A stretch of DNA of 64,000 nucleotides, from NCBI RefSeq assembly GCF_030818655.1, contig NZ_JAUTAN010000001.1:4030001-4094000 (forward strand), read 5' to 3'. Under the pieces are notes generated by a model. It was not told where the DNA came from and made no database searches. It was given only the letters and a program-made list of their open reading frames with translations. Below are positions 18,171-27,858 of this stretch, piece after piece. The position numbers were made by a program, and so were the translations under genes. Origin of the DNA: Nocardioides zeae (GTDB taxonomy: Bacteria > Actinomycetota > Actinomycetes > Propionibacteriales > Nocardioidaceae). The first letter of the stretch is position 1. Every line of letters begins with the position of its first letter.

Positions 18171-19424
18171 GTGACCTCAGGAGCATCCGAGCGCCGCCCG
18201 CCCCAGGTGACCTTCGCCGGATGGCTGGTGGTCGGTGGGTCCGTCTTCGTGCTGCTCGGGGCCTTCGAGGCCATGTCGTCGCTGCGCACGCTCGAGACCC
18301 GCGCCATGATCGAGCAGTTCCTCGACGAGCCGCCGGGCAGCTCCCTGGGCATCGGCGTGGAGCGGGCCCGGGAGCTCCGTCGCATCGCGATCTTCGTGCT
18401 GGCCGTCTGCGCGACGGTCGCCGCGATCCTCGGCGTCTTCGCGCTCCGCCGCGACAAGGGCGCCCGCATCGGGCTCACGGTCGTGGCGCCACCGCTGTTC
18501 CTGGCGGGCTCCGTCGCCGGCGGCTTCGCCTCCGCGGTGGTGACGGTCTCCATCGTCATGCTGTGGTTCGAACCGGCGCGCAGCTGGTTCGCCCGCCGCC
18601 CCCTCCCCGAGCGCTTCCGGGTGCCGCGGGAGGGAAGCGCCCGCGTCGACCGGCCCGCCCGACCGGACAGCACGGGCGGCACCGGCGGCCCGGACCGCTC
18701 GGCCCTCGGGGGCGGCACCCCGCCGCCGTACGACGCGCAGCCGCCCACCGACGGCCCCGTGCAGCAGCCGTGGGGGCGCTCGACGGGAGGCTCGACGTAC
18801 CCGACCTACCCGCCGCACCGGCTCGACGAGCCGGAGCAGCCCGCCGGCTCGCCGTACGCGCCGGGCTCGCCGTACGCGCCCGGTTCGCCCTCCGCGCAGC
18901 CCGCGGCGTACCACGGCTTCGGGGAGACCCACGGCGGTCCGGTGCCGGGGCAGGCACCGTGGGCGGCCGCCCCGACGCGGCGCCCCGGCGCGGTCATGGC
19001 GGCGGCGCTCGCGACGTGGATCGCGTCCGGTCTCCTGGCGGTGCTGATGCTCGTGCAGGCCGCGGTCGTGCTCGCCTCGCCCGACCTGCTCATGGACGAG
19101 GTGCGGCGCACGCAGCCCGAGCTGCTCGACCAGGGCGTGACGGAGGGCTACCTCGTCGGCGCGACGATCGGCATGGTCGGCTTCGTCGTGGTGTGGTGCG
19201 TGGTCGCCTGCGTGCTGGCGGTGTTCACGCTGCGCGGTCGCGGCTGGGCGCGCGTGCTGCTGCTGGTCTCCGCCGGGGTCGCGGGTGGCATCTGCCTCCT
19301 CGGCACGCTGCTCGCCCCGCCCCTGATCGTCGGGGTCCCGGCCACCGCCATCGCCGTCGTCGCCCTGCTGCGGCGCGAGGTGGCCGCGTGGTTCGCGGCC
19401 CAGGACCGGTCGCGGCGCGCATGA
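18171..19424 (+). CDS. Membrane protein with Pro/Gly-rich cytosolic linker, function unknown
   Basis: 417 residues. Three or so hydrophobic segments lie in residues 15-130 (e.g. FAGWLVVGGSVFVLLGAF). A disordered linker of about 120 residues contains AGSPYAPGSPYAPGSP repeats. Four further membrane segments occupy 270-400. I do not recognise a family. The linker repeat GSPYAPGSPY also occurs at the C-terminus of the next protein, which overlaps this gene by ATGA, so the two are probably one operon and may act together. GTG start has a TGGAAT hexamer 6 bases upstream, similar to the leaderless promoters elsewhere in the window. Confidence 0.75.
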   Translation: MTSGASERRPPQVTFAGWLVVGGSVFVLLGAFEAMSSLRTLETRAMIEQFLDEPPGSSLGIGVERARELRRIAIFVLAVCATVAAILGVFALRRDKGARIGLTVVAPPLFLAGSVAGGFASAVVTVSIVMLWFEPARSWFARRPLPERFRVPREGSARVDRPARPDSTGGTGGPDRSALGGGTPPPYDAQPPTDGPVQQPWGRSTGGSTYPTYPPHRLDEPEQPAGSPYAPGSPYAPGSPSAQPAAYHGFGETHGGPVPGQAPWAAAPTRRPGAVMAAALATWIASGLLAVLMLVQAAVVLASPDLLMDEVRRTQPELLDQGVTEGYLVGATIGMVGFVVVWCVVACVLAVFTLRGRGWARVLLLVSAGVAGGICLLGTLLAPPLIVGVPATAIAVVALLRREVAAWFAAQDRSRRA

Positions 19425-20152
19425 GCGGCTACGGCGGGCCGTCGCCGTCCGACCCCGCCTGGAGCTGGCAGGCCGCGCCCGGTGCCACGGGCAACCCCTA
19501 CGGCATCCCCGACCACCGTCCGCCGCGGCCGGGGTCGGTCATCGCGGCGGGTGTGATCACGATGGTCTGCTCGATCGGGGTCGCCCTCAGCGCCGGCACG
19601 GTGGCCGCCCTCGGTGCGCTCATCTCGCTCAGCGGCTTCACCGCCGAGGACACCGGCGGCATGGGCGACGCCTTCGGCGTGGCCTTCGGGATCTTCGCCG
19701 CCGTCGCCGCGGCCTTCACCGCTTGGGCCGTGGCGGCCTTCGTGCTCGGGATCCTCGTCATCCGCGGGTCCGGCGTCGCGCGCTGGATGCTCGCCGTGAG
19801 CTCCGTGCTCGTCACGCTCCTCATGCTGGGCGCGGCGATCATCGTCGCCGACGTGGAGTCGCTCGTCGTGACCGTCCCGGGGATCGTCCTGCCGCTGCTC
19901 GTCGTGGCGCTCCTCTTCCTGCCGGGCACGACGCCGTGGTTCGCCCACGGCGGCGGCTCCGGGCAGCTCATCACGACCGCGCCCGGCTACGGCGCCGGCC
20001 AGGTGGCGGGCTCGCCGTACGCGCCGGGGAGCCCCTACGGGCCGCCGGCGCAGGGGTACGGCGCGGGTGGACCGGCGCCGTACGCCCCGCCACGACCCCA
20101 GGCTGGGCCCGACCTCCGGAAGCCGCCCCCGGGGCCGGAGGCGCCGCGCTGA
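19421..20152 (+). CDS. Membrane protein with Pro/Gly/Tyr-rich tails, function unknown
   Basis: 243 residues: a polar Pro-rich N-terminus (about 1-40), four hydrophobic segments between 40 and 165 (VIAAGVITMVCSIGVALSAG; FGIFAAVAAAFTAWAVAAFV; WMLAVSSVLVTLLMLGAAII; VTVPGIVLPLLVVALLFLPG), then a tail of SPYAPGSPYGPP and GYGAG motifs. The topology suggests both tails in the cytosol. ATG overlaps the preceding stop. The shared SPYAPGSPY element links it to its neighbour. No enzymatic motif is visible. Confidence 0.75.
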   Translation: MSGYGGPSPSDPAWSWQAAPGATGNPYGIPDHRPPRPGSVIAAGVITMVCSIGVALSAGTVAALGALISLSGFTAEDTGGMGDAFGVAFGIFAAVAAAFTAWAVAAFVLGILVIRGSGVARWMLAVSSVLVTLLMLGAAIIVADVESLVVTVPGIVLPLLVVALLFLPGTTPWFAHGGGSGQLITTAPGYGAGQVAGSPYAPGSPYGPPAQGYGAGGPAPYAPPRPQAGPDLRKPPPGPEAPR

Positions 20153-20172
20153 TCGGTGCTCCGCCACAGCGG

Positions 20173-20218
20173 GACGTCATGCGTTGCGGCGGTTGGGGGC
20201 TGCGGCTCGCATGACGTC
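20173..20218. terminator. Intergenic palindrome (family C)
   Basis: GACGTCATGCG at 20173-20183 is the exact reverse complement of 20208-20218, with a 24-base G-rich interior. It sits between the convergent membrane-protein and META-domain genes. The arm is shared with the palindrome at 7973-8016. The rest of 20219-20322 holds nothing I recognise. Confidence 0.5.
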
Positions 20219-20322
20219 AGCGAGGGGGTGCGGGGTGTCCACCGGCCGGGGGCGCGGAAGTGTGCGGCTGGGGCGGTTCCGGCTGGCTCCGACCTGTCCC
20301 AGGCGCACAGTCCCGAGGTGGC

Positions 20323-21459
20323 TCAGTCCGCTGCGCCGAGGTGGACCAGACGCGTCCCGTCCGCGGCCCACAGGTCGAGCGTCGTCGGTGATCCCGACCA
20401 GCGCACCGCCGCCACGAACTCCTCGACCAGCTCGCCGCTGCGGTCGCAGGCTCCGCCGCGCGCCGTCCCGGGCTCGAAGGCGAACGTGCCGTCGTCCGCC
20501 GCCTCGTAGGTGCCCACGAGGCCGGCGCACCCGGCCGGGCTGCTGACCCGGCCGTCGGCGACGGCGAGCTCGATCCGGGTGCCGTCGCCGAGGGCGGTCA
20601 CGAAGGCCCGCTCGGGGAAGTGGACCCGGCTGAGCTCCACCAGCGTCGTACCGTCCCCTGCCTGCAGCACCAGCTCGTCACCGTCGCGCACGGCGGCGGA
20701 CCTGGTGTCGACGAGGGTCTGTCCGAGCCGGCTGCCGCACCCGACGAGCGTGGTGAACACGCGCTCGAAGCGGAGCGCGCCGTCGTCGCCGCGGACGACC
20801 TCGCCGCCGGTCGAGTTGCAGACGTCGACGCCGCTGGCGACGTCGCCGGCGATCGTGATCCGTGCGTCGCCGGCGTGGGGCAGCACTTCGCCCGCGACGC
20901 GCTCCACGATCCAGGTGCCGTCGACGGCGGCGCTCGTCTCCGCGTCGGCCCCCGTACGGCGCAGCTCCACCACCGTCGCCCCTGCGGCGTCCCGGAGGTG
21001 GAGCGTGTCGGGATCGAGGAGGACGGCACTCGTCACCTCCTGGAGCGCCCCGATGACGCTCGTGTGGGGGACGCAGCCGATCAGCGTGGAGCCGAAGGAG
21101 TCGAGTCGGAGCTCGCCCGGTTGCCCCCACGTGACATCGGCGAAGAACGAGTTGCACCCGTCGCTGCCCGTCGCGTCCCCGTTCTCGTCCAGGGTCACGT
21201 AGGCACGCTGCTCGGCGGCGTCGGCACGGGACAGACCGTCGAAGGCGACGACGTCCCACGAGCCGTGGGCCGTCTCGGCGGTCGCCGGGGTTTCCTCCGG
21301 CGTCGCTGCCGGAGAGCTCGTCGCCGCGGGATCGTCCGCGTCCCTGCTGCCGTCGCCGCCGTTCGCGACCGCTAGCGACAACCCGCCGCCGAGCAGCACC
21401 ACAGTCGCCGCCACGACCCCGCCGACCAGCAGTCGCCGGCGGCGAACAGGCTCGTCCAT
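20323..21459 (-). CDS. META-domain (HslJ-like) secreted or anchored protein
   Basis: 378 residues. A basic start and one hydrophobic segment (LLVGGVVAATVVLLGGGLSL) form an uncleaved anchor or signal, followed by a Ser/Thr/Pro-rich stretch. Three repeats of a META-like fold follow, recognisable by GSWDVVAFDG then SDGCNSFFADV, GTWIVERVAGE then VDVCNSTGGEV, and a last degenerate copy with SPAGCAGLVGTYE. META/HslJ domains occur in outer-surface and heat-shock-associated proteins, with no defined reaction. GGAGGAG about 8 bases before ATG 21459 supports the start. Paired cysteines in each repeat suggest disulfides outside the membrane. Confidence 0.75.
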   Translation of the reverse strand: MDEPVRRRRLLVGGVVAATVVLLGGGLSLAVANGGDGSRDADDPAATSSPAATPEETPATAETAHGSWDVVAFDGLSRADAAEQRAYVTLDENGDATGSDGCNSFFADVTWGQPGELRLDSFGSTLIGCVPHTSVIGALQEVTSAVLLDPDTLHLRDAAGATVVELRRTGADAETSAAVDGTWIVERVAGEVLPHAGDARITIAGDVASGVDVCNSTGGEVVRGDDGALRFERVFTTLVGCGSRLGQTLVDTRSAAVRDGDELVLQAGDGTTLVELSRVHFPERAFVTALGDGTRIELAVADGRVSSPAGCAGLVGTYEAADDGTFAFEPGTARGGACDRSGELVEEFVAAVRWSGSPTTLDLWAADGTRLVHLGAAD

Positions 21460-21546
21460 CGATCACTCCTCCGCACGCGCGAACCAGCGCGACCCCTCGA
21501 CCACGCTCGCCACCAGACGCGTCGTACCCCCGCGGAGGTTCCCGAC

Positions 21547-22701
21547 CTATGCCCGCAGCTCCGCGGCGCGCAGCCGTCGGATGCCCTCGACGACGACGTC
21601 CTCGTCCTTGCAGAACGCCCACCGCACGAGGTGCCGGCCCGCGTCGCCGGTGAAGAACCCCTGCAGCGGGATCGCGACGACGCCGGCGCGCTCGGGCAGG
21701 GCGGCGCAGAAGGCGGCGCCGTCGGTCCAGCCGAGGTCCTCGACGTCGGTGACGGTGAAGTAGGTGCCCTCGGAGACCCGCGGGGCGAGCCCGGCCTCGG
21801 TGAGCCCGGCGATCATCAGGTCCCGCCGCCCCTGCAGCTCGGCCGCGAGGGCGAGCGGGAAGTCCGCCTCGTGGTCGAGGGCGTGCGCGGCGGCGGGCTG
21901 CAGCGGCGAGCCTGAGGTGAAGGTCGTCCACTGCTTGACGGCGAGCACGGCGTCGACGAGGTGGGCCGGCCCGGTCGCCCAGCCGACCTTCCAGCCGGTG
22001 AGCGACCAGGACTTGCCGAGGCTGGACAGGGTCAGGGTCCGCTCGGCCATCCCGGGGAACGTCGCGATCGGCCGGTGCCGTCGCCCGTCGAAGACGAGGT
22101 GCTCGTAGACCTCGTCGGTCACCACGACCACGTCGTGGCGCACGGCCAGCTCCGCGACGACGGCCAGCTCCTCGTCGGTCAGCACGGTGCCGGTCGGGTT
22201 GTGCGGGGTGTTGAGGAGGAGGAGGCGGGTGCCGTCGTGCACGGCCGCCCGCAGGGCCTCGACGTCGAGCCGGAACGACGGGGCCGGGAGCGTCACGGGC
22301 CTCGGCACCGCGCCGGCCATCTGCAGCATCGCGGGGTAGGAGTCGTAGGAGGGCTCGAGCAGCACGACCTCGTCGCCGGGGTCGACGAGCCCGAGCACCG
22401 CGCTGGCGATGCCCTCCGTCGCGCCCGTGGTGACGACCACCTGGGTCTCGGGATCGAGGTCGATGCCGTGGTGCCGGGCCTGGTGGCGGGCCACGGCCTC
22501 GCGCAGCGCGGGGACGCCGCGGCCGGGCGCGTACTGGTTCCGACCCTCCAGCAGCGCCGCCCGCGCCCGTTCGAGCACCGAGGCGGGGCCGTCGGTGTCG
22601 GGGAAGCCCTGGCCGAGGTTCACCGCGCCCGTCCGCATCGCGAGGGCGGACATGGCGGAGAAGATCGTGGGCGGGATGCCGTCCAGGCGCCGAGCGGTCA
22701 G
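21547..22701 (-). CDS. PLP-dependent aminotransferase, DapC-like (probable CTG start)
   Basis: About 384 residues, fold-type I aminotransferase. Motifs are NLGQGFPDTDGP, NTPHNPTGTVL, VVTDEVYEHLVF and the PLP Lys in SSLGKSWSLTGWKVGW. The closest relative I recognise is M. tuberculosis Rv0858c (DapC, N-succinyldiaminopimelate aminotransferase); the C-S lyase/methionine aminotransferase group is the alternative. No ATG, GTG or TTG gives the conserved N-terminus LTARRLDGIPPTIFSAMSALA. The CTG at 22701 aligns with the Met of Rv0858c and overlaps the upstream stop as CTGA, so I place the start there. The first ATG, at 22653, would remove about 16 conserved residues. Confidence 0.88.
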   Translation of the reverse strand: MTARRLDGIPPTIFSAMSALAMRTGAVNLGQGFPDTDGPASVLERARAALLEGRNQYAPGRGVPALREAVARHQARHHGIDLDPETQVVVTTGATEGIASAVLGLVDPGDEVVLLEPSYDSYPAMLQMAGAVPRPVTLPAPSFRLDVEALRAAVHDGTRLLLLNTPHNPTGTVLTDEELAVVAELAVRHDVVVVTDEVYEHLVFDGRRHRPIATFPGMAERTLTLSSLGKSWSLTGWKVGWATGPAHLVDAVLAVKQWTTFTSGSPLQPAAAHALDHEADFPLALAAELQGRRDLMIAGLTEAGLAPRVSEGTYFTVTDVEDLGWTDGAAFCAALPERAGVVAIPLQGFFTGDAGRHLVRWAFCKDEDVVVEGIRRLRAAELRA

Positions 22702-23030
22702 CGGATCGGCTCCGGCGGCTCGTCCCCCCGGTCCGGGCGTGGGTCCAGCGGGTCCGCGCCGTCGGGGTCGAGACCGGAGAGGTCGTCGGGCGCCTTCTCC
22801 GAGGGGTCCGACGGATCCCGCGTCGGCTCCGGGTCCGCGGCGGGGCCGCGTGGGCGCCGTACCTTCTTGTTGAGGTCCCACAGGAAGTCAGGGTCGTCGT
22901 CCGGCCCCATCGGCCGCGCCGGGCCGGGTCGCGCGGGCGAGCCACCGCCGGGGCGGCGCTTCTCGAGGGCGCGCACGAGCAGGTAGACGCCGATCGCGAT
23001 GACGGCGAGCACGAGCGCGAACTTCAGCAC
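22698..23030 (-). CDS. Small single-pass membrane protein, function unknown
   Basis: 110 residues: one N-terminal membrane helix (KFALVLAVIAIGVYLLVRAL) then an acidic, Pro-rich cytosolic tail that includes DDDPDFLWDLNKKV. The FLWDL-like segment followed by a disordered Asp/Pro tail is seen in actinobacterial hypothetical proteins near dapC-like genes; no function is known to me. GTG 23030 has TACAGT 6 bases upstream on the minus strand and also a GAAGGGG stretch, so either initiation mode is possible. The stop overlaps the aminotransferase start. Confidence 0.72.
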   Translation of the reverse strand: MLKFALVLAVIAIGVYLLVRALEKRRPGGGSPARPGPARPMGPDDDPDFLWDLNKKVRRPRGPAADPEPTRDPSDPSEKAPDDLSGLDPDGADPLDPRPDRGDEPPEPIR

Positions 23031-23036
23031 CCCTTC

Positions 23037-23042
23037 ACTGTA
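23037..23042 (-). promoter_or_regulatory. -10 element, promoter of small membrane protein-aminotransferase pair
   Basis: TACAGT on the minus strand ends 6 bases before GTG 23030. Confidence 0.4.
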
Positions 23043-23101
23043 GCCAGCCCCCGGGCACGCCCCGGGTCCACCGCGACGACCACGACGGCGACGACCCTCG
23101 T

Positions 23102-23107
23102 TACCCT
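23102..23107 (+). promoter_or_regulatory. -10 element, leaderless promoter of DUF4229 gene
   Basis: TACCCT ends 6 bases before GTG 23114. It diverges from the TACAGT promoter 60 bases to the left. Confidence 0.45.
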
Positions 23108-23113
23108 GGGCCC

Positions 23114-23386
23114 GTGAAGCAGTTCGTCACCTACACGCTCATGCGGCTCGCGCTCTTCGTCGTCGTGTACGCCGTGGTGCTCGGCGTGTGGACGCTCGTC
23201 TTCGGCTCCGGTCCGCTCATCCAGCTGCCGCCGCTCATCATCGCGATGCTGATCTCCGGCATCGTCGCCTTTGTGCTGCTCGACGAGCAGCGCGAGGCCT
23301 TCGCGGAGCGCGTCGACGCCCGCGCGAAGCGCGTCTCGAGCAGCTACGAGAAGTCGCGCAGCCGCGAGGACGAGGACGAGGTCTGA
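23114..23386 (+). CDS. DUF4229 small membrane protein
   Basis: 90 residues with two hydrophobic helices ([20 protein letters not shown] and [20 protein letters not shown]) followed by the charged tail [15 protein letters not shown] and an acidic end. This is the DUF4229 pattern, an actinobacterial membrane family of unknown role. It is followed after 5 bases by the cysteine desulfhydrase-like gene, so the two are probably cotranscribed. Confidence 0.8.
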   Translation: MKQFVTYTLMRLALFVVVYAVVLGVWTLVFGSGPLIQLPPLIIAMLISGIVAFVLLDEQREAFAERVDARAKRVSSSYEKSRSREDEDEV

Positions 23387-23391
23387 GGCTC

Positions 23392-24513
23392 GTGCCCGGG
23401 CTGGTCAGCCACCACGACCCGCACCACCGGCGCTGGCTGGCCGAGGCGGTCCGTCGCGTCGAGGCCGATGCCAACCGCTCGGCCGACACCCACCTCCACC
23501 AGTTCCCGCTGCCCGTCGCCTGGGACGTCGACCTCTACCTCAAGGACGAGTCGGTCCACCCCACGGGCTCGCTGAAGCACCGCCTGGCGCGCTCGCTGTT
23601 CCTCTACGCGCTCGTGAACGGCTGGGTGCGTGAGGGCACGACCGTCATCGAGGCGTCCTCGGGCTCGACGGCCGTCTCGGAGGCCTACTTCGCGCGCCTC
23701 CTCGGCCTGCCCTTCGTCGCCGTGATGCCCCGCTCCACGTCGCCGGAGAAGGTCGCGCTCATCGAGTTCCACGGCGGGCGCTGCCACTTCGTGGACGAGC
23801 CGGGCGCCGTGTACGACGAGGCCCGCCGCCTCGCCACCGACCTCGACGCCGCGACGGCCGCGGGCGGGCACTACATGGACCAGTTCACCTACGCCGAGCG
23901 GGCGACCGACTGGCGCGGCAACAACAACATCGCGGACTCGATCTTCTCCCAGCTCGAGCTGGAGCGGCACCCGGTGCCCGCGTGGGTGGTCGTCGGTGCC
24001 GGCACGGGCGGCACGTCGGCCACCATCGGGCGCTACGTGCGCTACCGGCGCCACGACACCCAGGTGCTCGTCACCGATCCCGAGGGGTCCGCCTTCGCGG
24101 GCGGGTACGCCGCGGGCGACGCCTCCCACACCGTCGCGACGCGCTCCCGGATCGAGGGCATCGGCCGGCCGCGGGTCGAGCCGTCGTTCGTGCCGGGCGT
24201 GGTCGACGCGATGCTGACGGTGCCCGACGCGGCGTCCGTGGCCGCGGCGCGCTGGTGCACCCGCGTCACGGGACGCGCCGCAGGCGGGTCGACGGGCACG
24301 GCGCTGTGGGGCGCGGTCACGGTGCTCGCGCAGATGCGCGCCGAGGGCCGGGCCGGCTCGGTCGTCACGCTGCTCTGCGACGGCGGGGAGCGCTACGCCG
24401 CGACGTACTACGACGACGACTGGGTGGCCGCGCAGGGCCTCGACATCGCGCCGTACACCGCCGCGCTCGAGGCGTTCGTCGCGACGGGGACCTGGCAGCC
24501 GCCGGGGGGCTGA
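23392..24513 (+). CDS. PLP-dependent cysteine desulfhydrase, Cds1-like
   Basis: 373 residues, fold-type II PLP enzyme of the cysteine synthase superfamily. The PLP Lys62 lies in [32 protein letters not shown] is the substrate loop; [14 protein letters not shown] binds the cofactor phosphate. These motifs and the distinctive [19 protein letters not shown] match M. tuberculosis Cds1 (Rv3684), which releases H2S, pyruvate and ammonia from L-cysteine, more closely than biosynthetic CysK/CysM. GTG 23392 is the first start after the DUF4229 stop. Cytosolic. It is followed by a convergent-side palindrome at 24526. Confidence 0.87.
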   Translation: MPGLVSHHDPHHRRWLAEAVRRVEADANRSADTHLHQFPLPVAWDVDLYLKDESVHPTGSLKHRLARSLFLYALVNGWVREGTTVIEASSGSTAVSEAYFARLLGLPFVAVMPRSTSPEKVALIEFHGGRCHFVDEPGAVYDEARRLATDLDAATAAGGHYMDQFTYAERATDWRGNNNIADSIFSQLELERHPVPAWVVVGAGTGGTSATIGRYVRYRRHDTQVLVTDPEGSAFAGGYAAGDASHTVATRSRIEGIGRPRVEPSFVPGVVDAMLTVPDAASVAAARWCTRVTGRAAGGSTGTALWGAVTVLAQMRAEGRAGSVVTLLCDGGERYAATYYDDDWVAAQGLDIAPYTAALEAFVATGTWQPPGG

Positions 24514-24525
24514 GCTCCTCGTCGT

Positions 24526-24633
24526 GTAACGCGGTGTCCGGGCTACTGTGCAAGCGGTAGACCGCCGTCATGGACGCACCTACACCGCACAAGACGCCAG
24601 AACCCTTCCATGGTGGCCCGGACACCGCGTTAC
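24526..24633. repeat. Long intergenic palindromic element (family A)
   Basis: GTAACGCGGTGTCCGGGC at 24526-24543 is the exact reverse complement of 24616-24633 (18 bp), enclosing 72 bases. The left arm and the following bases (GGGCTACT, then a GACCGCC motif) recur at 52100-52167. It separates the convergent cysteine desulfhydrase-like gene and the menA side, so termination in both directions is possible. No T-tract. Confidence 0.75.
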
Positions 24634-24683
24634 AGCGCGGCCCCGGCCGGACCGGCCGGACCCGCCAGCGCCCCCAGCGCCCC

Positions 24684-24821
24684 TCAGCGCCGCTTGCGCT
24701 GCTCGAGGTGCCCGCGGATGCGGGTCTCCGACTGGCCGAGCACCTTCGCGAGGAGCTGGACGCGGAAGACGTAGGCGAGCACGCCGCCGACGAGGAGCAG
24801 GCAGAAGATCGCGAACCACAT
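24684..24821 (-). CDS. 45-residue membrane microprotein
   Basis: [20 protein letters not shown] followed by a charged helix with [16 protein letters not shown] and a basic end (RKRR). One membrane helix plus an amphipathic tail, a common microprotein layout. It lies 45 bases downstream of menA on the same strand. A CACCCT hexamer 7 bases before the ATG resembles the other leaderless promoters. Family and function unknown; it is too short for standard callers. Confidence 0.5.
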   Translation of the reverse strand: MWFAIFCLLLVGGVLAYVFRVQLLAKVLGQSETRIRGHLEQRKRR

Positions 24822-24866
24822 GGCGCCCAGGGTGCCTCGGCGGCGGGCTCCGAAACCAGGGGCGGG

Positions 24867-25782
24867 TCAGGAACCGACGAGGAAGCCCGCGAACAGCCCG
24901 ACACCGGCGAGCAGCTCGGCGACGCCGGTGCGCGCGAGCACCGGGATGAGCGCCGGCCCGCGGGCGCCGCGCATGACGATGCCGGCCGCGCCGGCCGCCG
25001 GGGGCACGAAGACGAGCGACAGCAGCACCCACGGCGTGGTGAGCACCGCGATGGCGACGAAGTCCGCGCCGGCGCCGGCGACGAGCAGCACGTAGAACCA
25101 GCGGGTGCGCTGCTCCCCGAGCCGCACGGCCAGGGTGCGCTTGCCCGCCACGGTGTCGGTGGGCACGTCGCGCAGGTTGTTGGCGACGAGGATGGCGCAG
25201 GCGAGCGCGCCGATGCCCGCGCCGGCGTAGAGGCTCGGCGGCAGGGTCTCGCTCGTGAACGCACCGACCTGCACGAACGTCGTGCCGACGGTCGCGACGA
25301 GGCCGAAGAAGACGAACACCATGACCTCGCCGAGGCCGAGGTAGCCGTAGGGGTGCGACCCGCCCGTGTAGAACCAGGCCGCCACCACGCAGACCACGCC
25401 GGCGGCGACGAGCCACCAGGCGGTCGTGGCGGCGAGCACGAGGCCCGCGACGCCGGCCACGCCGAACGCGGCGAAGGCCGCGGTCTTCACCGCGGTGGGC
25501 GACGCGAGGCCGGAGCCGACCAGGCGCAGCGGTCCGACGCGGGTCGTCGTCGGTGCCGCGGATGCCGTCGGAGTAGTCGTTCGCGTAGTTCACCCCCACC
25601 TGCAGCGCGAGCGCGACGACCGCGGCGAGCAGCGCCTTGCCGACGTGCAGCGCGTCCCCGTACGCCGCGACCCCGGTGCCGGCGAGCACCGGTGCGATGG
25701 CCGCGGGCAGGGTGCGGGGACGGGCTCCGGCGACCCAGTGGGCCGCGGTGGCGCGGGTCGGCGGGGGGACGGCGGTGGACAT
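24867..25782 (-). pseudogene. menA: 1,4-dihydroxy-2-naphthoate prenyltransferase, frameshifted
   Basis: UbiA-family membrane enzyme that joins a polyprenyl chain to DHNA in menaquinone synthesis. The first part reads from [20 protein letters not shown] to the prenyl-diphosphate motif [16 protein letters not shown] (N-DxxxD type). The frame is then lost at GGG 25541-25543, where one extra base is present. After it the other frame gives [19 protein letters not shown], the second motif [17 protein letters not shown] and seven membrane segments to a normal end. Length 916 is one base over a multiple of three. ATG 25782 has GGGAGGA 9 bases upstream. MenA is normally essential where menaquinone is the only quinone, so a sequence error is likely. 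Confidence 0.88.
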
Positions 25783-25813
25783 GGTCGCTGATCCTCCCAC
25801 CGGGTCCGGTCGG

Positions 25814-25819
25814 TAACCT
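25814..25819 (+). promoter_or_regulatory. -10 element, leaderless promoter of menE-menC-menD
   Basis: TAACCT ends 6 bases before GTG 25826. It diverges from menA. Confidence 0.45.
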
Positions 25820-25825
25820 GCACCG

Positions 25826-26877
<1,052 letters not shown>

Positions 26878-26881
<4 letters not shown>

Positions 26882-27858
26882 GGCTGCACGTCGTGGCGCT
26901 GCCGCTGCACACGCGGTTCCGCGGCCTGACGGTGCGCGAGCTGGCGCTCGTGGAGACGGAGACCGGGACCGGCGCCGGGTGGGGGGAGTGGTCGCCGTTC
27001 ACGGAGTACGACGCCGCGGTCTCCGCGCCCTGGCTCGCCTGCGCGCTCGAGGCGGCGGCCGGTGACTGGCCGACCCCCGTGCGCGACGCGGTGCCCGTCA
27101 ACGTCACCGTGCCCGCCTGCGACCCGGAGACCGCGCACCGCATCGTCGCCGCCGGCGGGTGCCGCACCGCGAAGGTGAAGGTGGCGGAGCGCGGCCAGGT
27201 GCTCGCCGACGACCTCGCGCGGGTCGAGGCCGTGCGCGCCGCGCTCGACGCGGAGGGCCCCGGCGGGCTCGTGCGCATCGACGTCAACGGCGGCTGGTCG
27301 GTCGACGAGGCGGTGCGCGCCATCCCGCTGCTGGACCGGGCGGCCGGGGGGCTGGAGTACGTCGAGCAGCCGTGCGCGACGGTCGAGGAGCTGGCCGCGG
27401 TACGGCGCCGCGTCGACGTGCCGATCGCCGCCGACGAGTCGATCCGGCGGGCCGCCGACCCCTACCGCGTGCGGGACCTCGAGGCCGCCGACATCGCCGT
27501 GCTCAAGGTGCAGCCCCTCGGCGGGGTCGCCGCCTGCCTGCGGATCGCCGAGGACATCGGCCTGCCCGTCGTGGTGTCGTCCGCGCTGGAGTCGTCGGTC
27601 GGCATCGCGGCCGGCGTCGCCCTCGCCGCGGCGCTGCCGGAGCTGCCGCACGCCTGCGGCCTCGCCACGGTGCAGCTGTTCGAGGCGGACGTGGTCGTCG
27701 ACCCGCTGGTGCCCGTCGACGGCCTGCTGCCGGTGCGGCCGGTCGTGCCGGATCCCGCGCTGCTGGCGCGGCACGCGGCGCCCGCCGACCGGGTGGCCTG
27801 GTGGACGGAGCGGCTGGAGACGACCCGCGCTGCCCGGGGACCGGAGGCGCGCGCATGA
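26878..27858 (+). CDS. menC: o-Succinylbenzoate synthase
   Basis: 326-residue enolase-superfamily enzyme that dehydrates SHCHC to o-succinylbenzoate. The catalytic KxK is in TAKVKVAERG; metal ligands are in RIDVNGGWS (Asp), YVEQPC (Glu) and IAADESI (Asp-Glu); the second catalytic Lys is in IAVLKVQPLGGV. The N-terminal capping region has GWGEWSPFTEY. ATG overlaps menE, and the stop overlaps menD by ATGA, so the three are translationally coupled. Confidence 0.93.

Noticed and set aside
15313..18186. 957-residue antisense ORF over clpB
   Set aside because: It mirrors clpB exactly, as high-G+C antisense frames do, with no start signal and no recognisable domain.
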